From: Pseudomonadaceae bacterium
Lineage (GTDB): Bacteria > Pseudomonadota > Gammaproteobacteria > Pseudomonadales > Azotimanducaceae
NCBI GenBank assembly: GCA_024743435.1
Contig: JANSWO010000001.1
Coordinates: forward strand, 62,001-126,000
Direction of reading: 5' to 3'
Length of the DNA: 64,000 nt
Made by a program: the position numbers and the translations under genes. Positions 1 to 7,123 of this stretch are shown here, in pieces (within the stretch, counting starts at the first letter, position 1; the number at the start of each line of letters is the position of its first letter). Below the pieces are notes generated by a model. The model was not told the origin of the DNA and searched no databases. It saw only the letters and a list, made by a program, of their open reading frames with translations.

Positions 1-1327
1 CTTCGAGTTGATGTTCGATCTGGTGATCAACCACTGCTCGAGGGAACACCTGTGGTTTGCGGACTTCGTCAGCGATCGCGCGCCGGGCAGAGATTTCTTT
101 CTGAGCCTCGACAAAGAGACAAACGTGTCCGAGGTGACCCGGCCGCGCAACACGCCGCTCTTGTCTGAGGTGCATACGTATCGCGGTGTTCGCCACGTGT
201 GGACAACGTTCAGCGACGATCAGATTGATTTGAATTTCTCTAACCCGGATGTATTGCTGCGGTTCGCCGAGATACTCATCGACTACGTTCGCCATGGCGC
301 GAGGTTTATCCGCCTCGATGCGATAGCGTTTCTGTGGAAGCGCCTTGGAACCGCGTGTATGTCTCTGCCGGAGACCCACGCGGTCGTCAAAGCGCTGCGG
401 CTCATGCTCGACAGCGCCGATGTGCCAGTGCGGCTGCTCACCGAAACCAACGTCCCACACGAAGAGAACGTCAGCTACTTCGGGGCGGGAGACGAAGCGC
501 AGCTTGTGTATCAGTTCCCGCTGGCACCGCTGCTGCTCTACAGCTACCTCTTCAACGATGGCTCCTACCTCGGACGCTGGCTGTCGGAGCTGGAATCGCC
601 TCCGGCGGGCTGCAGCTTCCTCAACTTCATTGCGAGTCACGATGGGATCGGTTTGCGGCCGTTGGAGGGCCTGGTGCCGGAGGACAGGGTCGATCAGCTC
701 ATCGATCGCTGCGCAGATCGCGGCGGCTTTGTGACTCGACGAACGCTCCCGGACGGAAGCGAGCGAGCGTACGAGCTGAACATCGCCCTGTTCTCCGCAT
801 TCGGCGGTTCCATCGACAGCGTACCGAGCTACATTGCCGCGCATCAGTTGATGCTGGCTCTGCAGGGCCTGCCCGCCATCTATCTGCACAGTCTGCTGGG
901 AACGCCCAACGATCTGGAGGCGGTGGAGCGCACCGGCCGAACTCGGTCGGTGAATCGGGGCCGCTGGCAGATGAGCGATCTCGACGCCATGCTCGCGAGC
1001 GAGCACAACGTGCACCGGATTGTCTTCACGGCGATGACAAACCTGATCGCGCTCCGGCGTGCCCAAAGCGCACTGTCGCCTGCGGCATCCCAGACCGTCT
1101 TGTCCTACTCCCAGGATCAGCTGGTGTTTGAGCGTCGAGCGCCGAACCAGCGGTTGCTGATCGTTGCCTCGTTTGCCGATGTGCCCAGCGAGTTGGCTAA
1201 GCCTTCGTCGCTGGCCACGGAATCCGGCGTGCTCACAGACTTGCTCACAGATGAGCGATTTGCATTGGCGGCTTCTATTCCGCTCGCCGCCGGCCAGGTT
1301 CGTTGGCTTGAGCATGACACTGCCTGA
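1..1327 (+). CDS. GH13_18 sugar phosphorylase, probably glucosylglycerate phosphorylase (5' truncated)
   Basis: The frame is open from the window edge, so the N-terminus is missing. GH13 regions are visible: DLVINH (region I) at the very start, RLDAIAF with the predicted nucleophile Asp near visible residue 104, TETNV with the predicted acid/base Glu, and SHDGIG (region IV). These are typical of subfamily 18, the sucrose and glucosylglycerate phosphorylases, which use phosphate to release glucose-1-phosphate in the cytoplasm. Glucosylglycerate is the inferred substrate because the convergent genes next to it encode a glucosyl-3-phosphoglycerate synthase and its phosphatase; the product would then be glycerate. 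No signal peptide can be judged. Sucrose phosphorylase is the alternative. It ends 19 bases before the stop of the convergent synthase gene. Confidence 0.8.
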   Translation, partial: FELMFDLVINHCSREHLWFADFVSDRAPGRDFFLSLDKETNVSEVTRPRNTPLLSEVHTYRGVRHVWTTFSDDQIDLNFSNPDVLLRFAEILIDYVRHGARFIRLDAIAFLWKRLGTACMSLPETHAVVKALRLMLDSADVPVRLLTETNVPHEENVSYFGAGDEAQLVYQFPLAPLLLYSYLFNDGSYLGRWLSELESPPAGCSFLNFIASHDGIGLRPLEGLVPEDRVDQLIDRCADRGGFVTRRTLPDGSERAYELNIALFSAFGGSIDSVPSYIAAHQLMLALQGLPAIYLHSLLGTPNDLEAVERTGRTRSVNRGRWQMSDLDAMLASEHNVHRIVFTAMTNLIALRRAQSALSPAASQTVLSYSQDQLVFERRAPNQRLLIVASFADVPSELAKPSSLATESGVLTDLLTDERFALAASIPLAAGQVRWLEHDTA

Positions 1328-1346
1328 GTGAATGGTCTGCAGCTTC

Positions 1347-2609
1347 TCAGGCGCGCGCTCCAGAGGTCATGCTCACGTGCACGGCGTCGCGATCGAACTC
1401 TGCCATGTCGCTCGCGATCGCGGATTTAAGATCGGTGAAAATGTCGGGCAGCACAGACGTAACCCGGTTCCATGAGGGAATGTAGGGCGTTTCTTCACCG
1501 GACTCGAGGAACACATCGCCCGCCGACAAGACGTTGCCTGCGAAGAGCTCGACAGCGCGTTCTTCCGCGTCCCGGTCAAGCGTGAGGCCGTTAATCTCAG
1601 CATCGTTGGCGTAGGACTCGATGAGGTCCAGCGCGATGCGCAGGTACGCGGCTTTGACGGAGCGAACGGTGCCTTTGTCGAAAACGCTGCCGAAAGTAGC
1701 CATCTTGCGAAACAATGACGTGGCGATATCGAGGCTCATTCGAGACAGGCCTTTGGTTGCATCCTCCGGCGACAGGTCCTGGTGTTTGTGATCGTAGTTG
1801 TCGGCGATCTCGACCTGGCAGAGCCGGTTCGTCGAGTAATTCCGGTACACCTCCGACAGCACGCCAATCTCCAGCCCCCAATCCGAGGGGATGCGCAGGT
1901 CTTTCAAAACGTCGACTTGCATGGAGAACTCACCTGCCAGCGGGTAGCGAAAGCTGTCCAGATAGTCGAGGTACGGATGCGCTCCGCTGACTTTCTTCAG
2001 CGTCCGGATTAGAGGCGACACCAGCAAGCGCGATACCCGGCCATTGAGCTTGCCGTCCGCAAAGCGGGCGTAGAAGCCTTTGCAGAACTCGTAGTTGAAG
2101 CGTGGGTTGGCCACCGGGTAGAGCAAGCGGGCCAGCAGCGATCGGTCGTAGGTCGTGATATCACAGTCATGCAAAGCGACCGCCCGAGAAACACCGGCTG
2201 CCTGGACATAGCCGAAGCAGTACCAGACGTTGCAGCCTTTGCCGAGTTCGGTCGGAGCGAGCCCGCGCGCTCTCAGCTGATCCTGGATCGCGGTCATTCG
2301 AGGGCCGTCGTTCCAGATCACGATGTGATCCTGAGGCAGCTCGCTGAAGTAAGCTAACGCTTGCTGGTACTCGGCTTCGCTCGCGCGGTCCAGACCGATG
2401 ACGATTTGTCGAAGATAGGTCGCCTGCTTCAGCTCGGCAACGATTCGTGCCAGGGCGGGATGCTGTAGCTCCGAATACAGGCAGGGCAACACCAGCGTCA
2501 TTGGTCGTTCCTTGGCGAACCTGGCCAGGTCTTTCTCAAGATCCACGATCGAGCGATCGGCGAGGTTGTGCAGGGTGGTGATAATGCCGTTCTGAAAGAA
2601 GTCACTCAT
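1347..2609 (-). CDS. gpgS: Glucosyl-3-phosphoglycerate synthase (GT81-like)
   Basis: Predicted cytoplasmic glycosyltransferase of 420 aa that joins glucose from a nucleotide sugar to 3-phosphoglycerate, the first step to the compatible solute glucosylglycerate. Visible marks are a GKG(C)NVW segment and a HDCDI metal/nucleotide-sugar motif followed by YDRSLLARLLYP, both typical of GpgS-type enzymes. The start MSDFFQNG at 2609 is chosen over an upstream in-frame ATG at 2687 because it matches the family N-terminus. Its ATG lies inside the last codons of the upstream phosphatase gene (8-base overlap), which implies translational coupling. Family assignment is firm; glucosyl rather than mannosyl specificity is inferred. 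Confidence 0.82.
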   Translation of the reverse strand: MSDFFQNGIITTLHNLADRSIVDLEKDLARFAKERPMTLVLPCLYSELQHPALARIVAELKQATYLRQIVIGLDRASEAEYQQALAYFSELPQDHIVIWNDGPRMTAIQDQLRARGLAPTELGKGCNVWYCFGYVQAAGVSRAVALHDCDITTYDRSLLARLLYPVANPRFNYEFCKGFYARFADGKLNGRVSRLLVSPLIRTLKKVSGAHPYLDYLDSFRYPLAGEFSMQVDVLKDLRIPSDWGLEIGVLSEVYRNYSTNRLCQVEIADNYDHKHQDLSPEDATKGLSRMSLDIATSLFRKMATFGSVFDKGTVRSVKAAYLRIALDLIESYANDAEINGLTLDRDAEERAVELFAGNVLSAGDVFLESGEETPYIPSWNRVTSVLPDIFTDLKSAIASDMAEFDRDAVHVSMTSGARA

Positions 2610-3567
2610 TGGCCGGCCGCTCCTCAATAGGGGAAGTGTGGGAGGTGTTGCAGGGGACGAGATCGCTGAGCAGTTTTTGCAAAGCAATGCGCCAGGGCTC
2701 TGCCCCGGCAGCAGGCACCTGCAGGTTTGCGGTGTCGCCGGTATCCAGGTAGCTGCCGTCCTGCTGCGGGAAGGTCAGGCAAGCATCGGCCTGCTTCAGC
2801 ATGGCCAGATCGTTTTCGCTGTCGCCACAAGCCAAAACGGGCACTCGCTGGCCGCTGAGCTGCTCATAGGCCTGGGTCACGCTGGCCATGGCATCTGCCT
2901 TGTCGGTGGCGGGGAGCACATGCAGGAAGCGACCGCCGGCGATCAGCGTTAGTTGCATCTCGGCCAGGTCGTTGCGAAACGATTCGAGATCCTCGTCGCT
3001 TCCGCGCCAGAGTAGCGGCTCGCTGCACATCCGATCGCGCGCGTTTTCGGCGCCTGGCTGATCCAAGCCCGTGAGCGCCATCACCTCGTCGGTATCCATG
3101 TCGTTGAAACCATGAAAGTCGTAGCGTTGGCGAGCGCGCAAACGGGCCAGCGTGTTGCACAGCGCCGCATAGGGCGGGCCATTCAGCTCGATGCCGTGAT
3201 CGCCGACGTGATGGTGGATTCGCTCGCCAATCTCGTCGTCGATCATCGAATCGGGCCAGGCAATGCCCGCGCCGTTTTCGAAGATGAAGGGGGCCGGGCG
3301 TTCTCGCAGCGCGTCCAGGCCACGCATCTCGCGCAGCGTCTTGCTCGATACGGCGATGGTCATTACGCGGCTGCGCAGCAAATCGTCCATCGCCCTGGCA
3401 GCGGCGTCGAGGTCGTAGCTGTCGTCCAGAAGGGTGCCGTCCAGATCCGTAAAGACAAGCGCGCTGGCAGGCTGTGCAAGCCAGACGATCGACCCGCCGG
3501 GTGGAGGCAGTGTCGCGCTGCCCGACGAGCCTCGGCGCTGAGTGGGGTCGTGCAAAGTGGTGTTCAC
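2602..3567 (-). CDS. gpgP: HAD-family (mannosyl/glucosyl)-3-phosphoglycerate phosphatase
   Basis: Predicted to dephosphorylate glucosyl-3-phosphoglycerate to glucosylglycerate. HAD motif I is FTDLDGTLLD (nucleophile and acid Asp), and motif III/IV is GDSENDLAML near the C-terminus; the cap between them is of the MPGP/Cof type. The open frame runs back to 3777, but that N-terminal stretch is Ser/Arg-rich and unlike the family. I chose a GTG at 3567 with an AAAGGA sequence 11-12 bases upstream (about 321 aa; the family is nearer 270 aa, so a later GTG before WLAQ is also possible). First gene of the synthase operon, overlapping gpgS by 8 bases. Confidence 0.8.
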   Translation of the reverse strand: MNTTLHDPTQRRGSSGSATLPPPGGSIVWLAQPASALVFTDLDGTLLDDSYDLDAAARAMDDLLRSRVMTIAVSSKTLREMRGLDALRERPAPFIFENGAGIAWPDSMIDDEIGERIHHHVGDHGIELNGPPYAALCNTLARLRARQRYDFHGFNDMDTDEVMALTGLDQPGAENARDRMCSEPLLWRGSDEDLESFRNDLAEMQLTLIAGGRFLHVLPATDKADAMASVTQAYEQLSGQRVPVLACGDSENDLAMLKQADACLTFPQQDGSYLDTGDTANLQVPAAGAEPWRIALQKLLSDLVPCNTSHTSPIEERPANE

Positions 3568-3916
3568 GTGCGTGCTCGTTCCTTTGGGTTCAGGGCGGCT
3601 CTCGATGGCATTTGTCAGCCGCGTCTGCCGTCGGCTGGTTGTAACGCTGCAAGTTCTTTGCCATGCCAGAAAGCTTGAAGCGTTGGCGCGGCTGAGGGTA
3701 GAGCTGCGCCAGGCGCGCGCCGATGCACTGTTGTTGTGCGCCGTGCAGGCGTCGGTATCCCACGGTGGGCACAACATTGGTGCATGTGCACACTCTGGTC
3801 CCGTGGTTGCAGGAACGCGCCTATATCGCGCTATCGCTATCGGCGTTGGTGGCTGGACGCGCTAAACTCACCGATTGAAGTATTTGCAAGCGTTAACGAT
3901 TAGCGAGGATTCAGCC
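3568..3916. other. Divergent intergenic region between gpgP and the P450 gene
   Basis: About 350 bases between two divergent genes. Part stays open on the minus strand as an extension of gpgP, but the composition looks non-coding. It should hold promoters for both directions. I see no convincing -35/-10 pair, operator palindrome or RNA gene in it. Confidence 0.4.
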
Positions 3917-5239
3917 ATGCCGGAACCAGTCGCCCCGAGCGAGTTAGAGCAAGTCACCAGCAACCGCGAATGGCGGGAGCAATGGCAAGTCGATGTCGAG
4001 CAAGACCCCTATGAGATCCCTCTGAGTGAGCTCAACCCCGGTCATGGCGACTATTTCGAAGCCAATGCAGCGCTGCCGATATTCGAGCGGTTGCGCAAAG
4101 AAGCGCCCGTTCACTTCTGCGAGGCGAGTCAGTTTGGCCCCTACTGGTCGGTCAGTAGTTATGAGGATGTGAAGTACGTCGATACACATCAGGACCTGTT
4201 CTCGTCCGACATCATGAACGGCGGTATTCGCCTCGGCGGCCGGCCATTGACCGAGCCGCCAAACCCCATGATGCACCTGCCCATGTTCATCATGGCGGAC
4301 CCGCCGGTGCACGATGACCAACGCAAGGTTGTGGCGCCGTTGTTCTCACCCAGCAAGCTGGCGGAATTGGGTGATCTGATTCGCATGCGAGCTGGCACCA
4401 TCCTCGACAACTTGCCTCGCGGCGAGACGTTCAATTGGGTGCGGGAGGTTTCTGTTGAGCTGACCGGACAGATGCTCGCAACGCTCTTTGATGTGCCTCA
4501 GGAAGATCGTCACAAACTGATTCACTGGTCGGATACCGTCGAGCGGATTGGCGACCCTGACTATTTCGAAACCCCGGAAGAGGGCTTTGCTGAGATCTGG
4601 AAGTGTTTTGAGTATTTCGATGCCGTCTGGAAAGAGCGTCAGGCCAGGAGCGAGCCCGGCAACGATCTGATTTCGTTTCTTGCCCACGGTGAGTCGACGA
4701 AGAACATGTCACCGAACGAATTCCTCGGCAATGTTTTGTTGCTGATCGTCGGCGGCAATGACACCACGCGGAACTCCATCAGCGCTGGCGTTCTGGGCTT
4801 GAACCAATTTCCGGAGCAGTACGACAAACTGAAGGCGGATCAGGCGATCATTCCAAACATGGTGTCCGAGATCATCCGCTGGCAATCGCCCGTTGCTCAC
4901 ATGTGCAGAACGGCGATGGAAGACACGGAGCTTGGCGGTCAGAAGATCAAGAAGTGGGACAAGATCGCGATGTGGTACATGTCCGGCAATCGGGATGTCA
5001 GCCAGTTCGACAACCCGAACGAGCTAGTCATCGACCGGCCGAATGCGCGCCAGCACCTGTCCTTCGGGTTCGGCGTGCATCGCTGCCTCGGCAACCGATT
5101 GGCAGAGATGCAGCTGCGCACCCTCTGGGGAGAGATCATGAAGCGCTTCAGCCACGTGGAAGTGGTCGGCGAGCCTAAGTATCTCAACTCGAGCTTCATC
5201 CGTGGCATCACCGAGCTGCCGGTTCGGGTGCACGAATAA
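3917..5239 (+). CDS. Cytochrome P450, CYP153-like
   Basis: Class I bacterial P450 of 440 aa without a membrane anchor. Seen: I-helix GGNDTTR near residue 285, ExxR as EIIR near 328, and heme-ligand motif FGFGVHRCLG with Cys 390. The segments MADPPVHDDQRKVV, LLIVGGNDTTRNS and HLSFGFGVHRCLGNRLAEMQ resemble CYP153 enzymes, which hydroxylate terminal carbons of alkanes and fatty acids; that substrate range is inferred. The start MPEPVAP is preferred over an in-frame TTG at 3875. The usual partner ferredoxin and ferredoxin reductase genes are not adjacent. A DUF2721 gene follows 17 bases downstream. Confidence 0.85.
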   Translation: MPEPVAPSELEQVTSNREWREQWQVDVEQDPYEIPLSELNPGHGDYFEANAALPIFERLRKEAPVHFCEASQFGPYWSVSSYEDVKYVDTHQDLFSSDIMNGGIRLGGRPLTEPPNPMMHLPMFIMADPPVHDDQRKVVAPLFSPSKLAELGDLIRMRAGTILDNLPRGETFNWVREVSVELTGQMLATLFDVPQEDRHKLIHWSDTVERIGDPDYFETPEEGFAEIWKCFEYFDAVWKERQARSEPGNDLISFLAHGESTKNMSPNEFLGNVLLLIVGGNDTTRNSISAGVLGLNQFPEQYDKLKADQAIIPNMVSEIIRWQSPVAHMCRTAMEDTELGGQKIKKWDKIAMWYMSGNRDVSQFDNPNELVIDRPNARQHLSFGFGVHRCLGNRLAEMQLRTLWGEIMKRFSHVEVVGEPKYLNSSFIRGITELPVRVHE

Positions 5240-5256
5240 GTCGGTAAGAGGCAACT

Positions 5257-5724
5257 TTGGAGCATCACGAGGCGATCAGCTCGATCGCCGGCATCATTCA
5301 GCTCTCCGTAGCGCCCGTGTTCCTGCTAACCGGAATCGGTGCGCTCCTTGGCACGCTTACGGTCCGCCTCGGTCGTGCGATCGACCGTGGCCGAGTGCTG
5401 GACCGCCGGATTCCCCTGCTTTCAGGCAGCGAACAGGAGGCTTTGAATGCAGAAGCCGGGCTGATTTGGCGCCGCATCACGCTCATCAACTGGGCCATTC
5501 GGCTGAATGTTGCTGCAGCTCTGATGGTGTGTCTGGTCGTCATGCTGCTCTTCATCGGTGACATCGCAGGCGCGCCTGTTGCCTTGGCGATCTCGGTCGC
5601 GTTTGTCGCGGCGATGGGGTTCGTCATTTTGAGCTTGTTGTTGTTACTCTACGAAGTGTCGATCTCGACCAACAAGCTTCGGCAGAGCATGGAGCATTTG
5701 CTGGCGGATACGGACTCGAAATAG
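5257..5724 (+). CDS. DUF2721 family membrane protein
   Basis: A 155-aa protein with a hydrophobic N-terminal helix (about residues 10-35), a basic cytoplasmic stretch, and two further hydrophobic helices (about 80-105 and 108-130), the layout of DUF2721 proteins, whose function is unknown. The start is a TTG with AAGAGG about six bases upstream; no ATG would preserve the first helix. It follows the P450 stop by 17 bases and may share its transcript. It ends 10 bases before the stop of the convergent hydrolase gene. Confidence 0.75.
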   Translation: MEHHEAISSIAGIIQLSVAPVFLLTGIGALLGTLTVRLGRAIDRGRVLDRRIPLLSGSEQEALNAEAGLIWRRITLINWAIRLNVAAALMVCLVVMLLFIGDIAGAPVALAISVAFVAAMGFVILSLLLLLYEVSISTNKLRQSMEHLLADTDSK

Positions 5725-5734
5725 CCGCGGCGTG

Positions 5735-6961
5735 TCAGCCGGCGTTTTCAACGCTGGTTCGGATGTGGAGGTCGCCCTCAAGCGTCCGGTGTACCGGGCA
5801 GCGATCGGCGATCTGCAGCAACCGGTTTCGCTCAGCCTCGGTGAGATCACCCTCAAGATCAATCCAGCGCTCGAGAATATCGACTTTGCCGGCGGACTCG
5901 CTATCGCAGCCTTCGCAATCCTTGGCGTGTACCCGGCTGTGCTGCAGCCGAACGTTGACGTTATCCAGGTTCAGCTTTTTGTGGTTCGCATACATGCGAA
6001 TGGTCATCGATGTGCAAGCGCCGAGCGCCGCCAGTAGATGCTCGTAAGGGTCAGGCCCCAGGTTGTCGCCGCCCATCGCTTTTGGCTCGTCCGCCAGCCA
6101 GCTGTGATCGTCCGTCGATATCTGGCGCAGAAACTTGTGGTTGTTCTCTGCCACGATCACCTGACCTGACGGTGCTTTTGCAGGTGATGGCGCCTCCGGC
6201 GTCTTGAGATAGCGCTTCACCCAGGCCGCCGTTGTCTCCGCCACGTAGCGCGCATCATCCGCGTTCGTCAACAGGTGATCTGCGCCGTCCAGCGAAACGA
6301 AACTCTTTGGGTGTTTCGCGCTGGCGAAAATCGTCGACGCTTCACTCACGCTCACAATGTCGTCGAGCGGTGCGTGAAAGACCAGAAGCGCCCTTCTTAA
6401 TTTCGGAATTCGCGTGGTGAGATCATGCTGCTCGAGATCTTCCAGAAAATCGCGGCTGATCGTAAAACCGCGGCCGGCCAGGCTAACGTCAGCTGAGCCC
6501 TTTGCTGCGATCTCTTCGCGCTTGTCGCCGAATTGCTTGACCACATGTGAAGGCGCCGCCGGTGCTCCGATCGTTGCCACAGCCTTAACCTCAGGAATCG
6601 AGTTCGCGGCAGCGAGTACGGCAGTACCGCCCAGGCTGTGGCCCATCAGCACACTAGGGGCTTGATGGTTCTCGCGCAGGTAGTCGGCTGCGTCGATGAG
6701 GTCTTGCACGTTGGATGAGAACCCGGCGTTGCCAAAGTCACCCTCTGATTTTCCCAGCCCGGTGAAATCGAACCGGAGTACGCCAAAGCCTTCATTGGTG
6801 AGCGCTCTTGCGATGCGGCTCGCCGCGGATATGTCCTTGCCGCAGCTGAAACAGTGGGCGAATAACACAAACCCGAGTGGCTCTGTATCGGGCAGCTCGA
6901 GCGCTGCGGCCAGAGCGAGGCCCTGTGAGTTGTTGAATGAGGTGCGGAGCCGACTAGCCAT
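5735..6961 (-). CDS. Bifunctional alpha/beta hydrolase - OsmC family protein
   Basis: A 408-aa natural fusion. Residues about 1-260 form an alpha/beta hydrolase with the HCFSCGKDI oxyanion-region motif and the GHSLGG nucleophile elbow. Residues about 270-405 form an OsmC/Ohr domain with LGACTSMT and a later DRCPVHRTL segment carrying the two Cys expected for thiol peroxidase chemistry. OsmC proteins reduce organic hydroperoxides; the role of the attached esterase-like domain is not established. No signal peptide, so cytoplasmic. Single gene, convergent with the DUF2721 gene. Confidence 0.9.
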   Translation of the reverse strand: MASRLRTSFNNSQGLALAAALELPDTEPLGFVLFAHCFSCGKDISAASRIARALTNEGFGVLRFDFTGLGKSEGDFGNAGFSSNVQDLIDAADYLRENHQAPSVLMGHSLGGTAVLAAANSIPEVKAVATIGAPAAPSHVVKQFGDKREEIAAKGSADVSLAGRGFTISRDFLEDLEQHDLTTRIPKLRRALLVFHAPLDDIVSVSEASTIFASAKHPKSFVSLDGADHLLTNADDARYVAETTAAWVKRYLKTPEAPSPAKAPSGQVIVAENNHKFLRQISTDDHSWLADEPKAMGGDNLGPDPYEHLLAALGACTSMTIRMYANHKKLNLDNVNVRLQHSRVHAKDCEGCDSESAGKVDILERWIDLEGDLTEAERNRLLQIADRCPVHRTLEGDLHIRTSVENAG

Positions 6962-7060
6962 GACGAAGTCCTAATGAAGAGTTGGTTTTCTCACTGGGTG
7001 TCAATGTCTGACAGCGGTTGTCCGACGATGGTTCCTGATCCCACAGTTAAAGCCATAACG

Positions 7061-7088
7061 AAAAAGGCCACCCGAAGGTGGCCTTTTT
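7061..7088 (-). terminator. Rho-independent terminator after the TonB-dependent receptor gene
   Basis: A perfect 12-bp inverted repeat, AAAAAGGCCACC / GGTGGCCTTTTT, with a CGAA loop. It has an A-tract on one side and a T-tract on the other, so it can end transcription in both directions. It lies 36 bases past the receptor stop codon. Confidence 0.9.
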
Positions 7089-7123
7089 GAAGCAGGGGCA
7101 AGGCCCCATTTGAGTCGGCTTGC

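Noticed and set aside
3568-3777. N-terminal extension of the phosphoglycerate phosphatase frame
   Set aside because: Ser/Arg/Thr-rich and unlike the family; the enzyme domain begins well downstream and a GTG with a ribosome-binding site explains the start.
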